From: Volvox africanus | Lineage: Eukaryota > Chlorophyta > Chlorophyceae > Chlamydomonadales > Volvocaceae | Assembly: GCA_030268105.1 (NCBI GenBank) | Contig: BSDZ01000010.1 | Location: forward strand, 534,001 to 598,000 | Direction: 5' to 3' | DNA length: 64,000 nucleotides | Part shown: one piece after another, positions 46,604 through 60,706 of the stretch | Position numbering within the stretch: the first letter of the stretch is position 1 | How the letters are laid out: every line of letters starts with the position of its first letter | Notes under the pieces: generated by a model | Told to the model about the DNA's origin: nothing | The model's database searches: none | Seen by the model: only the letters and a program-made list of their open reading frames with translations | Translations under genes and position numbers: made by a program

Positions 46604-47038
46604 GTGGTGGCGGGGCGGACACTGGGTTCAGGGTACTTGACATGGGAGAGAAATGAGCATGCTTTGGCCAGTCATCAAAGACCGTGGATGGCGCCGGTGC
46701 CCTTAGGAATGGAAGTTCTTATGATGAAGTAGCTTTTCTGATTGCGGCAGTGGTGTTCATGACGATGCAATTTCAGTGATATTCCTTGACAATTACCGGT
46801 GTCGACGGCATTGGGGCATTCCTGGTGATGCTGATGATGAGATATTGGTAAGTGATGGGAGTACTGCTAGCACGTATGGCCAGGTGGGATGTCTGCTGTG
46901 TACAAGCTTTATGCATGATGAGAGGTTTTTGATCCTTAGGGCAAGACCCGGATAGCTCGGTACGCAGCCAAGGTTTTCACGGCTGCTCGGCGCTTCCCGC
47001 TCACCCGTTTCAAGCTGCGTTTCCCGCTCTCGGCACAG

Positions 47039-50000
47039 GTTTATGTCCGGTCCAGCAGCGCCGCCGCGGATGTGACCCCCGCGGGTGTGGGTGCTGGTAC
47101 CTCAGCGGCCCAGCAGCAGCAGTCCCAGGAAGAGGTCTTCATTGCAGACGGCTCTGCTGGAACCACTACAAGCGGTGCTGGCGCCGGAGCTCGGGTGGGC
47201 TCGGGCCCGGGCGCAATGCTGCGATACTACTTCCACATTGGATCGGTGGACTCGTTTGAGCGCAAGTTAGATGAGGCGCAGCGGGAGCTGGGCATTCCGC
47301 CATCGCAGATGGTGCCTGTGAAGTGGGTCGGGGGATGTGTGGGGCTCGTGGGCCCCGCTCATGGCGCGAACTGGGTGGGAGTTAAGGTTGTTTGTGAGGG
47401 ATTGGGGGTTAGCGTGGCGTTACCGAGACGTGCTTCTGTCATTTGAAAAGGGGGAAACGCGACGTGCCTGTGTCGGTGGAGGGAGGGGGTTTTCTTGGCT
47501 GTTGGGTGGAGATGGAGCAAGGGATGCACAACTCCGACATACACGCGAAATGGCCGAACGTGTGGGAGGACGCTGAAGAGCGACGCGTTCCGGATCTGCG
47601 TGGGAATGACGGGGGGTTTGGAGGCTGCGTACTGGATGATGAAAAGGAGTTGATGAATGTGCGTAGAGGCAACAACATTGAGGTTACAAAGGAGGGATTG
47701 GGGTCTGAATCCGCCTATTTTCCTCAGCGGCAGTTTTGCCGAGCAAGAACAGAAGGCGCTGTAGACGGGGTCGTTTGTGAAGATAACCATCCCATCACTC
47801 GCACCTTCCCATAACCCAAGACCCTCCCCCTCTGTCAGCTTTCAGTAATAGCTAGGCGCCCGTGGGCTTCTCGTGTGACCGGTTCTGTTGCTTATGCATT
47901 CTGGTCCCCCCTCGCCCAGTTGGTTAGGTTGTACTTCTCGCAGCGTCTTACAGCAGTCCCAGGCTTTTCCCTGGCTCTATGCGTCTTAACTGTTCCATCG
48001 AGTCTCTGTTTCTATATCTTGTTGCGTTGCGGTACATTTAAGTCACCCTCCCTCCCTCCCTACTTCCCTCCATCGGATCTACAACTGTTTTCATTACCTA
48101 TCTGATTGTACTTCCTATAGCATTGCACATTTACGTCTTCCTCTCCCTCCCCTCCCCCCGCCGTGCCCCGCTCCCTCTAGGTACGTGGACGAGGTCAGCC
48201 TGGTGAACGTGCTCCTTGAGGTGGCCCCCACCCTGCTGCTGATGGGTGCCACCTACTGGCTCATCAGTCGCCAGATGCGGCAGATGACTGGCATGGGAGG
48301 ACTAGGCCGCGGCGGACTGGGGGGACGCAATGGCAGGGGCGGCAGGGGCGGCGCGGGAGGCTTCTTCGGCATGGTGAGGCCGAGGATCGCATGCGGGGAG
48401 GGTGGGGCGGCAGGGAGCGAGGGAGGCAGGCGGACCTCCATGTAAGGGAATGATGCATCCGGTGGAAGTTTTCGTATCTCTAGTATGTATAGTACGATGC
48501 TGATCCCGGAGGCTGGTGCGGATCCTGGGGCGCCAGTGGGGCCGGAAGGGGGGCCAACGCACGGAGGCAAAACAAAGGCAGGATTATTAAGAAGTCCAGT
48601 CGAAGCTGGAATGTGTCAAAACCGTATTATGATTATTGGAGAACGCGTGGTCGGTGGCCCTTGAGGAGGACGCTGGTGGGTGGGAGGGGGCATATTCGGG
48701 CGGAGCATCTGGCCTTTGCGCATCTGGCCTTACGAGGAGATATTTGCAGTTTCATTGAGACAGGTAGCTGATAACTGCAGCGGCTTATAAGCACGGTCCT
48801 GCTCCTCTAAACACAATTAAACTATGACCGCACATCTCTCTAAAGACTGTGGTGGTGGTGGTGATTGTGTTAGTTTAGTCCTCTGGTAAAGAGCTTTGTA
48901 GAAGCTCCCATCTCCCCACCCACCCCCATTCCACTTTCCTTACTTTGGACGACGTCGGCCATCATTCGACCCTCACGGTTAGTCTTCCCTTCTTCAGTAT
49001 CAGCACCAGGATTCGTTTTATCCGACTTCCCCAACCCCCCTTGTTAACCCCACCTCATGCCCACATCTTCAGTCGAAGGCCAACGTATCCTTTATGGACA
49101 AGTCAAAGGAGCGTATTGTGTTCAGGGACGTGGCGGGCTGCGATGAAGCCAAAACCGAGATTATGGAGTTCGTAGACTTTTTGAAGAATCCGAAGAAGTA
49201 CATCGACCTGGGAGCGAAAATTCCGAAGGGCGCGCTGCTCGTGAGTTGTGCGCACGGGGATCCAGTAAAGGGCATGCTAGGACAGGGACGGGGAAGAAGA
49301 GGACAACCAGATGGTGACGAGTATATGTGCCAACAGGCGCAGGCGCAGGTATGGATGGAGGGGGTGTATTGTGTAATGCGTATGTGGCAATTCTTGCGCA
49401 CAGTATGTGTCAGTTGCAAGATATGGACAGGTTCGGATGTGGCTTTTAGGATACGTTTTAAGACGGTTATGTCGAGTCTGTCTGAGAGGCGGTTATTTCG
49501 AGTTAGGTCCGCCAAGGTGAGGGCAGCTATTCTCTCACCGAGCGTTGAAGTTGAGGCATGGATATATACCTTTCCAAGAGGTTGGATATGTGTTCGTGTC
49601 CCGTCCCTAACCCACACACATCCGCGTCCATGGCAGGTTGGCCCCCCTGGCACGGGCAAAACACTGCTGGCTAAGGCCACGGCCGGCGAAGCGGGAGTGC
49701 CCTTCCTTTCCATTTCTGGCAGCGACTTCATGGAGATGTTCGTCGGGGTGGGGCCCGCCCGAGTACGGGACCTGTTCGCGCAGGTGGGTGCAGCGAGACT
49801 GGACAGATCTGTGCTCATCGGGGAGGAAAGAGTGTAGGGCTTGTTTGTTTGTCGGGGAGAGGGAGCGGTATGTGTATGCGTGGTTCCTTCGTTGACATGT
49901 ATCGTGGTACAATATAATACGCTGCTTACAGTTCATTATCGATTAACTTCTCATTGGGTTCCCATTATCCACCTAGCGCAGGCGCGCAACCAGAACCCCT

Positions 50001-53000
50001 CCATCATCTTCATTGATGAGATCGACGCCATCGGCCGGGCTCGCGGTCGCGGTGGCGCCATGGGGGGCCACGATGAGCGAGAGAACACGCTCAATCAGCT
50101 GCTGGTCGAGGTGAGGATCTGGGGAGGGGGGGGGAAGAGAAAAAGATGGGGGAGAGATGGGTAGGCAGTAAAAAGGGAGGGAGGCGCAGAAAGGGGAGGG
50201 GAGACGAGGGACTTCTTTTCCTTCTTTCCTCTTAGGCGAGTTGTACGTGATGCACGGACTGGCATAATGAAGTGGTCCGAGTAGGACGACAACGCCAAGG
50301 TGAAGTGTATGTGCAACAGTTTGCTCAAACTGCGGCATCCAACCCCTTGTACCTCAGATGGACGGATTCGCCACCACAAGCGGAGTGGTCGTCCTGGGTG
50401 GTACGAACAGGCCCGACATCCTGGATAAGGCCCTGCTGAGGCCGGGAAGGTAAGTTAGTGCCCTGGCAGTGGGCAGGGAACACTGCGTGGAACAGGTTTG
50501 TGGCTAAGGCTTCTTAGCGGGGTTGGGGCTAGGGTCAAGGCACGTGGGAGATGGGGAGGGATAGAGTCCGAGGGAGTTTTTGTGGGGCTGGCTGCGGCTT
50601 TTTTGCAGTCGCCATTTTTCAGTTGAGCCTGTACTCCATTACCTCCGTCGAATAGTGCATGACTTTGCTCGCCCCAAGGTTTGACCGCATGATCACGGTG
50701 GATACTCCGGACATCAAGGGGCGTGAGCAGATATTCCGGGTGCACCTCGGGAAGCTCAAGCTCGCCCGTGAGGCCGATTTCTACGCGGAGCGGCTTGCAG
50801 CGCTGACGCCAGGCATGAGCGGCGCTGATATCGCCAACGTGTGCAATGAGGCGGCGCTTCACGCGGCGAGGAAAGACAAGGTCTGCAGTGTGGGGTAGAG
50901 GTGGTGCTGTCATAGACTCCAGCTGATGGTGGGGCTGCATTATTAGGTCTTAGAAGTTGTCTGGTCTTGATTCTGTCGCGGCGTGGCATCGGACGATGTA
51001 ATGTTTCGTCCGCCGCTTCCCCCTGGAGCTGACCTGGGGCTCTTTTCGCTGTTTTGTACCCCCCACGCTGATGCACGCTGTTCGCAGGACTCGGTAGATT
51101 TGCCGGACTTCGAGGCGGCTATTGACCGGGTCATTGGCGGGCTAGAGAAAAAGAACAAGGTGGGTTGAGGGTTTTGGGGGTGTGTAATCAATTCTTGGTC
51201 AGGGATCCTCCTATCGTATCGTTTTTCGGTACGATATGATACAGGGTGCATACTCGCCTTGTGGGAATGATGTGCGACGAGCCGGTGGACGGGAGGCAGG
51301 TGTCAGCTTTTGTGCGCCACATGGACGCGTTTCGTTAGCTCGCCTTCCTTAATCTCTTTGCAAGTCCTTCTCACATAAGGCCGTGACTCCCCTCCCTAAC
51401 ACACACGATCACTAAACTCTCCTCTATGAAAAATTTCCTCACCCTCTCCAATCAATCGATCAATCAGTTTAGTTATCCATTCTGTCTGTATATTTGATGC
51501 CTTACCCGCAGGTCATTTCGACTGAGGAGCGCCGTACAGTGGCTTACCACGAGTCCGGCCATGCGGTGGTCTCCTGGTTCCTTGAGTATGCAGAGCCTTT
51601 GCTGAAAGTGTCCATTGTACCTCGTGGCACCGCCACCCTTGGCTTTGCGCAGTATCTCCCCAACGAGAACCTGCTGCTAACGAAGGTAAGGGGCGGTATC
51701 TGGTGGCGCTTGTGGGTTCGTGCTTTCAGTATAATGAATTGATATAATATTAATTTATCATATTGAAAGCACGTAAGCCTGCGGTTCGTGGTCATTGCAA
51801 TCGGCGATCTCTGCCTTCCTCGTCTGCCCCTTACAGGCAATCAAATGACATGTCCGTCACACCATTCTGTTTCCATTTGTTCTCCGTTATCCCCTCACCT
51901 TTGTTTCCCCAAAACTCGCCCACTCTTCCCTCTATGGTTTACTCGCATCTCAAGGAGCAACTGCTGGACCGCGTATGCGCAACTCTGGGCGGTCGGGCGG
52001 CTGAGCAGGTGATGCTGGGCAAGATCAGTACGGGAGCAGTCAACGACCTGGAAAGAATCACTCAGATGGCGTATTCGCAGGTAAGGGCATGGAGGGCGGT
52101 CTTCCGACTCGTGGGTCGGGCTTAGGGGAGAAGAGGGAGCAGAGTTCCAGTATGCTAAAGAAAAGGGAGGTGTGAGGAATGCTGGAATGTTTCATGTCAA
52201 GGCCCTCTGTGTTAGGGATTGAGCGATAAAGAATCACGTAATGTGGCACCTTGTGGCGGCAGTATTCCAGACTCCTTTCTCTGCCTGTCGGTTCTCTTAT
52301 GGCCTGCCCGGGAGCTCACATGCTAGCGCTTTGAATTACGGGAGTGGCTGGACGGGCGCTCACTAGCCAACATCCTCGTAGCGCTTCATACCGCCTCCGT
52401 TGGCCCCTCACCCTCTTATTCCCTGCTTCAGGTGGCGGTGTACGGCATGAATGAGAAGGTGGGACTGGTGTCCTTCCGCATGGAGCGTGACGCCTTTGAC
52501 AAGCCCTATTCGGATGAGACGGCCCGACTTATCGATGAGGAGGTGAGTTTGAGGACTATTTAGCGCTCTTTTATTCCTCTCGAATTAATGGTTAATTGAT
52601 ATTTTAATATATATTAATATAATACTCTTTAGTAATAATAAAAGAAAGAAATATATTAGTGAGAGAGAGACTCCTCTTAGTGTCAAATTGACACACTTCG
52701 GCTCTCCTCCGCAAATCAGCTGATTACTCAGCAAGGTACCATCGGACTGGTTGGTATACGGTTTGATGTGTTGGAGTTATCCTCCTGGGTGAAGACTGCT
52801 GACGACACCGATCCGCATACCCAACACTTTCGGGAAATATTAGAGCCCGTTCTCCCATGGGTTCCTCGTCTGTCATAGAACCCATCTTCCTCTCCTTGTT
52901 GTCGTTGCCCGTGTCCGGCCCCTACCCTCATGCACTCCGCACCCACAGGTCCGCAGCTTTGTGGACATGGCCTACAAGCGCACCGTGGCACTGGTGGAGA

Positions 53001-53589
53001 AGCACCGGGAACAGATTGAGGCCATGACAGCAGAGCTGCTGCGAAAGGAGGTATGCACCTGGGCACCCTACCCTAAGCACCTATGCACGTGCATGATGTG
53101 GAGATGGGGACGGTGATTCGCCTGTCTGTCTGAATGTCTGTTTCCTCCCCTCCGGGTGCACAGGACGGTGTACAGCTTAGTTGCTTTAGGCAACGGATCG
53201 CAACGGAATTGCGGTTGCTATTTACCCTCCTGAGTTTAGGGTTTCGGGCTTTTAAATTTCAGCCGTGGATCTTTTTTACTTTCTCATCTCTTACACTGCA
53301 GGTGCTGAATTTGGATGATGTTGAAAGGTTGCTAGGCAAGCGGCCTTTCATGTGCCAAGAGCTCCGGAATATCGACCGTTTCAGGCACGGCTCCGGAGCC
53401 AGTAAGGCCCAAGAGCTGGTGACCGGGGAGAAAACGATGGAGACGGAGACTGGGCCTGGGGAGGAGGAGGGCGGCGCTGGTGGCGATGGCAGCGGCGGTG
53501 CGAAGGAAAATTCAGATGATACGAGTGGTGATGAGAAACGGGTGGAGGGCAAGAAGGGGCGCCGGCCCGGTTTGGTGGTCGCGACGTGA
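47039..53589 (+). pseudogene. FtsH m-AAA protease, unit 2 copy, exons 5-17 only
   Basis: The exons equal those of the complete gene shifted by 14,103: 47039-47322, 48181-48373, 49073-49240, 49637-49783, 49982-50110, 50358-50449, 50679-50880, 51088-51159, 51512-51685, 51955-52080, 52432-52542, 52949-53050, 53302-53589. Reading frame, Walker A and B and HESGH are intact. However, exons 1-4 (mitochondrial presequence, first membrane helix, start of the intermembrane domain; 210 residues) are missing, replaced at 46,604 by the TOP6B-side end of unit 1. One coding difference turns M360 of the Gly-rich linker into Arg (48345). Without a new 5' exon it should not give a targeted protein; a transcript from the junction could at most give a cytosolic AAA-M41 fragment. 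Confidence 0.9.
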
Positions 53590-54623
53590 GCTGCGGGTGG
53601 TTGTAGGGTGCAAAAGTGATTGGCATGTATGTATTCTTCCAGGCTGATGTCTCTCTGTGTGTCCATGCTGTGCCGGTAAGGATGTGTACCTGAACATTAT
53701 GCTATCCAAATGTTTGGGGTGAGCGGGGTATGGTCATTGGATAGGGCGCCTCAGAAGCGCAGAAGACGCGAAGAGATGTGTAACAAGGTGGGCGTGCCAT
53801 CCAGTTCTCATGTTTACTTGCAACCTGAAGGGCTTCACAGTCACCGCCAGGGGCGCGTCTGATGTTGCAATCCTGCTTGACGACGAGCAGGTACAGGCCT
53901 GTAACTTGAGGTGAGGCAGGGGTAGGTGGTTTAGGCAATGAACTCCGATGTGGAAGGCTCTGTGTGTTTTTTGATGTGCAGGGAGAGCTTGCCTGGATAA
54001 GGTGAGACAGAGAGATTTATGGTGTCAAGTTGCTTACTGCAAAGTTGCTTTCGCGCTTTGGTCTGTGACGGCGCCAAAGGGGAAAGGACGCATCGCCATC
54101 TCACTGGTATATGGGGTCGCTACTTGATATGTACATTATCGGTCTGCGGAGTCTCCCTGGCAGCTGCGGGCATTGCGGCATAGTACATGGTTGTTATGTA
54201 GACGGCTGGGCATTGGGGTGTATTCTGTAAGGGCTGAGGTGCTGCTCTTCCTTTCCTTTGGGTGATTTTTCGGAAAAACGACAGGCGGTCACCCGGCCGC
54301 TGTCATTTCCGAGTGTTTCGCCGCTGTCCCGGAGAGCAATCCCCCGGACCCTCGTGCACGCCTATATAAAACCTCCTGTGCAGCCAGCCTTGCGGGCGTT
54401 CCTTGTATCCTGGAGAGATGACCCTGATACTTGATCGACAACCAAGCTTTGCGCGTACTGTCGACACCATCTCGGCGATGGGTCAAAATACAATCAGAGG
54501 ACCATTCAAATGGTGTATTACGACGCATCGAATACCCTGATCACCCAAACGCCTCTTTCGCGCGCAATCCTAGCAATAAGTCCTCTTACTCTCTGACGCA
54601 TCTTCATTGGCGCCGTCCTCTTG

Positions 54624-54635
54624 TGTAATGTTACA
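54624..54635. terminator. Two-way poly(A) signal, unit 2
   Basis: Same TGTAATGTTACA as at 40,521, between the convergent unit 2 gene copies. Confidence 0.45.
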
Positions 54636-54800
54636 GCCTCCCTGGGGCCGCTGCCCTTCTCCTGGGGAGCTCCTGGTCTTGTGCTTTTCACTCAGTGACA
54701 ATACTGGGAAGTATTTAGCATGTAGGTGGGTCCCGTGAACCCACACACTATCCTGAAGCTCTGTTGCTGCCTTTTTCCCTCCCCAGCCCGTTTAACAATG

Positions 54801-57800
54801 TCATGTGTATCCAGTCAACAACTTCACGACGACATTGTTCGCGTGAAGCTCCAGGCTGTGACTGTGGCGGGCGCTGAGGGGCACTAGGTAGAGCGGCTCC
54901 TGCAGCACAGCAGGCAGAGGTACGAAAGGCACACCAGGAGGAAAAGGGGTTTTGCCGTGCGTCGTGATGCACGGCAATTACCACGGCACCTGGATAAACA
55001 ACATTAAGGTAGCGGAATTACTGAGTAATAAATATTGAGTCCACTATTTTCAAACCAAATAGCCATTACAAAAAAGGTGCTCGGGAGCTCGTAACATGTA
55101 AACAGCAGCGCGTGATTATTCCCTGTGGTTTCCGTACCTTGGCCACGCCCGCAGCCAGGCCTTGCTGTACCTGGTACTCGAGCGCCTGCAGAGGAAGAGG
55201 GAAGAAGAAGGGGGAAGAACCTCGGCGTGTGTAATAAAAGGCACTGATGGTCCGACCACAGGTTGATTGATTTCCATTGGGATGAGGCGGCAAACATCCC
55301 CCTCCTGGAGGATGGGACTCCCAGCAAGGGTTGAACCCAGAGGCCTATAATAAGGGGTTCGGCGGGTAGTGGTCGGGGTTGCCGATGCGTCCCACTCGGA
55401 ATACCTGGATCATGACTTCTGCTGCATAGGGGACTGCATTGACCCTTCATACCACTCGTGCTCCTTTGACCACCCAAATCCATCCCACCCCGGCCAAATC
55501 CAACTGAACCCAATGTACACGATTCCAAAATTGAAGCTGTTAAAAAATAAGCCCCATACAATTCTCTTCTGCCTGCAATGATCCAAAACACATGCACAGT
55601 TCAACAAAGCATCCATGCTCTTATCCAAGCCCCGCGTGTCGTTGTACAAAGCTGGGATCTCTTCCGTAAGTCGCACCATGTCCGTGTCAATCCGCTCCAC
55701 ATACTCAGTAAGCCGCGCCTGGAGTGTCGCCGCCGTCAGCTCGTGACTCGCAACTGCCGGCAGCAACTGCCGCGAATCATGGACCTCCAACCGCCGCCGC
55801 TTCGCCGTGGCCTCCTGTTCGGGCTTCACCTCCTCTTTGTCCCCCAGGGCGCTTCCACTGCTTCCACGTCCTCCACCGCCTGCTTCAATAGCACGCTCCG
55901 CCATCCGTTCCAAAACCGAGTAGACCGCCTTGGCAACATCGGGGATGTATTTCGTGAGGTTTCGCTTGCGCTGCTTCTGCTCCCTGGCCGCAATCGCGCG
56001 GACGATTTTCACCTTGAGCTGCAGACAACACGCCTGAGCAATGGAGGGGAAACGGGGGGAATGTTAACAGTTGGTCGCACGTCGTTCACTGTGTCGACGC
56101 GAAATGATTGGAGAGGGATTAAAGTGGGGCTTTGGGTTGGGTATAATTGAAGAGCACATTTCTGGACGTATGCACACACAGACACACAGACACACACACA
56201 GACGTTTCTTGGCACATACACATAACGCACTTAAGTGCGCCCGTTCGCAACACGTGAAAGTTGAGTTTGCGGTTCCGTTTTCCTTCCACGCCTCACATCT
56301 TCTCACGGGCTCGTCGCATTCAACACCTCCCGTCGTTTCCGAAGCAGGCACATTCTGTACCCACCAACCTGGATCGCGGACTTCACCGCCGCCACCATTT
56401 CCTCCACATCATCACCGATGTACTCTTTGCCCGCGCCCTTGAAGGGTATCTTTGTGCTCACAATGCTCACGAACACACCCACCTGGCAGCGGCAACAGGG
56501 GACGCGATATAGGTCCCGGGGCCGGTGCCGCAGGCCGGCATGGAGGGCAAAGAGATCAAACGAGAAGAGGACCGAGCAAGACAAGAAAAGATATCACCTG
56601 GCAACGACAGCAGGTGACGCGGGGTGTGATAGTTACTACACGATGAAATAGATAAGCCACCCCACGTGGGGGACTTTCCCCGGTTACCTTGTCGGTGGCC
56701 TGGTTGATTTTGTAGGACGCCCAGTTAATGCGCTTGAGGGCGGTCTTTGTGATAACGTCGGAGCCGCCTTCAAATAGCAGCGGGATGCGGTTGGCGAAGC
56801 GGTGCACGTTGATGCCTGCACCAGGTGTCCAGAAGGTATTCATATACGTGTTTGTGTGAATGTGAATGTGAATGTGAATGTGAATGCGATTGCGATTGCG
56901 ATTGCCATGAGAAACGCAAACGATTAAAGGGCAGCGTGTTTTGAAGTTGACAAGTGGCGTTGAAGAATGAGGAGGAGGAGTTTTGGAGCCTGCCTTTAGC
57001 TGCCCCTGTAGACCCTGCCCGAAAGGGGTAGTGTTGCGGCAGGTGATAGTCATGGAGCGTTATCCAAGATGATGCTGATAATGAGGAAGAGGAGGAGGAG
57101 GAGCGGGAGGAGGAGGAGGAGGAGCAGGAGCAGGAGGAGGAGGAGCAGGAGGAGGAGGAGGAGGAGCAGGAGGAGGAGGAAGTGGCAACCAACTAAAGGT
57201 CACACATACCTCTCTTCGGCCCCGAGCGTCCCCTTTCTCAGACTTTGTAATGTGGAAACACTTGATCGGGCATATCACGACTTCCCACACTGATACGGAT
57301 TCCCCAACCCTAGTTAAAACCCATCACTCACCCGGCTTGATGTCCCTGCCGCCTACGCTGACCGCCGCCTCCACGATGAAGGCGTGTCCCTCGAACACCC
57401 GCACATCCCCCTGGTGGGTGGCAATCATGTCAGGGGCCAGCTCCTTCATAACACCCAGGCGGAGGTTGTATTCCCCTGGGAGCGGAGAGAATGGGCGCCA
57501 GAAAAGGTGCGTGAGTGTTAGGGAAGGAAACTGTCCATGGGTGGCTAGGGAGCGTTAATTGCTGAGAGGGATCCGCCTCGTGCCAGCGAGAATCAAGGGG
57601 TATCGCCCCTTCTCTCAGCTCCTTGCCCCTCTGCCCCTTGCCCCTCTGCCCCTTGCCCCTCTGCCCCTGGCCCTTCTCCCACTGGCCCTGGTCCCTGCCG
57701 CTTGAGAGCTCTGATAGACTCGGTTGGGTTACTCCCAGTGGGCTGCATGTCCAACAATCGAAATACCGTAGCCGCCGAATGCGGTCGCGGTGTCATCAGA

Positions 57801-59799
57801 TCCCGCTGCGTATCGACTTCGGCACCTGGTTCGGTTACCCGAATAAGGTCCCCAGAACCCGACTTCCTGGCTCACCCGCGGGACTTAGGTGGTCGCCCTT
57901 GGGGTCATCGAAGCGGACCTCGTGGAGCAGCTGGTGCAGCCGGACGACCTGCACAGAACGGGGATGCGCTCTGGACGGGTATGGGGCCAAGAAGGGCGGG
58001 GGATGTGGGGAAGCTGGCGTGGTGTGCAGCGGGTGCACAGTTAAACCCGGGCTAACCCCAGTTAACCCCGGTCAGCCGGTCGGAAGGCCCCTCTATTACA
58101 TTGGTTACCAGAGCTCCCTCCCCCATCCGCATGTGCGCTGTGATGAGGCATAGCTCCTCAGGAATCTCTGCGTCTGTGAATTCTTGTTTAAAATCTTCAT
58201 ATACTCGCATCCTCCAACTCGTAAGCACCTCCACACACCATCAGGCCACCGTCGTGCCCTCACCAGAAACGTCACTTCGGAGCCATCCCATCCCTATAAA
58301 CCCAACACACACACAAACACATGGCAACGTCCAATAAAAGATCACACGCGTGCACACACATATACACACATACACACCTGTTTGTCTGTTAGCTGTCGTG
58401 GGCTCATGTCCCCCTCCACCCCAGCCTGCATCTCCCCCACCAGCCGCTCTGCACACACGCGCGCAAACACAGCAGCAACAAAATAATAGTAAAGGCCGAG
58501 TTGACAATTCGTTAATGCTGTTGAAGAGCACAATAAAAGTACAATGGGATCCTGTGTGTGCTCGTGTGTGTGAATGAGTGTGTGCTTGTGAGCCCCAGAG
58601 CCATCCACGTGGCGGGTTCACAGCCCGGCCAGGCAGCGCCCAGGCAGCTCTTGAAGGCCTCACCGGCAAGCGCAGGGCTGACGCAGTCGAACTCTTTGCG
58701 CAGGAAGGCAGTGAGTGTCTTGGTTCCCGTGGCGGCGATGAGGCGCTTAACGAGCTCCAAATCCACGGACGATGGGTGGTGCTTGGTAGCACGTGGGGGC
58801 GGCGGCATCACATCCGTACGGCGCCTGGAGGATGGGGCGCATGGGGCAGGGCGGATGATGGATAAACGAGACATGTTACCGCTCGGCAGGGGGACAGGGG
58901 GCAGTTTAACGTTTTGTTCGGAAGATCGTCAGGAATTACAACATCTTTAGGGTTATAAGGTGATTTTCTTTGCTAAAACCGCTTTCATAAGATGCATAAG
59001 CTCGTACTACGCTACGAGCGTTGGTATTACTAATTTGGTGCTAGGAGCCTAGGACGGTGTGTCCGCCCCAAATACGGTTATATGTCCTCCCACACGCAAC
59101 CCCCCGCCCCCAATTTGCCTGGTGCCCCAGGGCCTAGCCCCCAACCCTGGTGTACGTCTAGTTCAATGGAAAAAGTGCATTCCCCCTCCTATGGCCCCGG
59201 CCCGCCTGAAGTTGATCCGCATGCTGTTCTTGTCCTCCTCCGCCTTATATGTGAAGCAAAAATGCGCGTACGGCGTAATGACGGCGATCTGCCGCAGGTA
59301 ACGCACGATCTTGGATCTGCGCCCCCGATGTGCGCGGGGTGGTGGTGGGCCGGGGGGATGAGAGCGGGATGTGGTGATGTAGGGGCCAGACAACTCGTCC
59401 ACGATAATGTAACATCTGATACACCATACATATTGAGTGCACCATTATCCTCCCCCCACTTTCACATAGGTTACACACGCAGTCCTTTTCTATTCCTTTC
59501 TTTTCCTTTCCTCAGAAGGTCAGGTACGGCAAAACCGGAACCTCGTCGTCCCCTCCCCTCCCCCCCAATGCCAGCCCCACCCAAACTCCAGACCTGCAGC
59601 AGCCATAGCAACCCATTTGCGCCTACCTCCTCCCCCACCCAAAGCACTAGGCCCCCTGCTCGGGCCTCCAGCCTATGCCCCGTCCCCGGCATCTCACCGG
59701 TAATATTGCCAGTTGCCCTCTATGGTGAGACTCAGCACGGATCCGTGCCACTGGTCGGGGTTGGGCAGCTGCTCCTCCAGGTGCACGTTGGGCTCATTT
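54801..59799 (-). CDS. TOP6B: DNA topoisomerase VI subunit B, unit 2 copy, 5'-truncated
   Basis: The exons equal the unit 1 copy shifted by 14,103: 59698-59799, 59206-59316, 58664-58824, 58378-58448, 57876-57948, 57332-57475, 56688-56815, 56369-56482, 55677-56033, 55138-55185, 54801-54899. Frames are intact. One residue differs (Lys to Arg in the 'AAKEQKQRKRN' segment before 'KYIPDVAKAV', base 55984). The GHKL ATPase exons are again absent before the unit 2/unit 3 junction at 60,707. An intact gene would need the sequence to the right of the last unit, outside this window. Confidence 0.9.
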
Positions 59800-60706
59800 C
59801 TGTTACCGGATTACGGGGGACTCAGTTGCGTTATTGAACTATTTTCTTTGTTTTCTTAACTTCTTCTGTTCTATTTTCATTGCGGGAAGCAGAAGCGGCC
59901 GCGGATGGGTGCGGAGTCAGGGGTCTGATATCCGGGGAGTTAAGGAGTTAGGCGTTTGTATCTTGTAAGGCATTCGCTAGGTGTTAGGTGTTGAGTGTTA
60001 GGTGTTAGGTGTTGGGTTGGGACGATTAGGCATCTGTATCCGCGTATCCTCTGCAGTCCCATTTTCGCTTCGCCGTCTGCCGGTCCATAATATATCCTTG
60101 ACCTGACCTGACCTGACCTGACCCAATCAGGAAAGTTTCCTTAACAGCAGCAGCTCATGCAAGCAAGGAGGTCAGAGCTGGGCCCAGCGCAGCTTGCTGC
60201 ACCCACTACAATATACGTGTGTTGTGTGTGTGTGAACAGTAGAGAGGTCCGGAACCCAGAGTTAGTGATTGTCTGGTGGCGGGAAACGGGTAGAGGTTTG
60301 AGGAGTAAGTAATGGCGGCCCCGATGGCAACACACCCATCGCAAGTAGGCCTCTTCGGCGCACCTCTTAACCCCACATTCATGTTTCCCTGCCTGACCCC
60401 ACTGCATACCCTCCTCTGCCACAACACCCGCCTCCTCCCCCCAAGGCAGCACCCGCCTCCCTTCCCCATTCCCATCTAATTTCTGTTTCTCCACACATAT
60501 GCAAATATCTCTTTTACATTATTATTGATGTTATATATAACATAGTATTATAGTAATAATTTACGAAATCCCTCCTTCCTCCGTTTCTCCACCTAGGTTC
60601 CCTGATGTAATTGTCAAGACTAAGACACATTGCTCAGCGTCCGCCATCACGCAGGCTTTCCTGGAACCCTCTCTCCCCTTCCCCCCGCCTACAAACATAC
60701 ACACAC

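Larger units (their letters stand above)
46604..60706 (+). repeat. Tandem duplication unit 2 (14,103 bp)
   Basis: Second complete unit. Differences from unit 1 that I noticed: 48345 (G for T), 49872 (G for A), 55984 (C for T) and 59904 (G for A). The list is not exhaustive, but identity is clearly above 99.9%. Confidence 0.98.

Noticed and set aside
46038..46643. Minus-strand frames considered as the missing TOP6B ATPase exons
   Set aside because: None shows GHKL motifs (N box or the glycine-rich ATP lid), and no in-phase splice to the exon at 45,696 was found.
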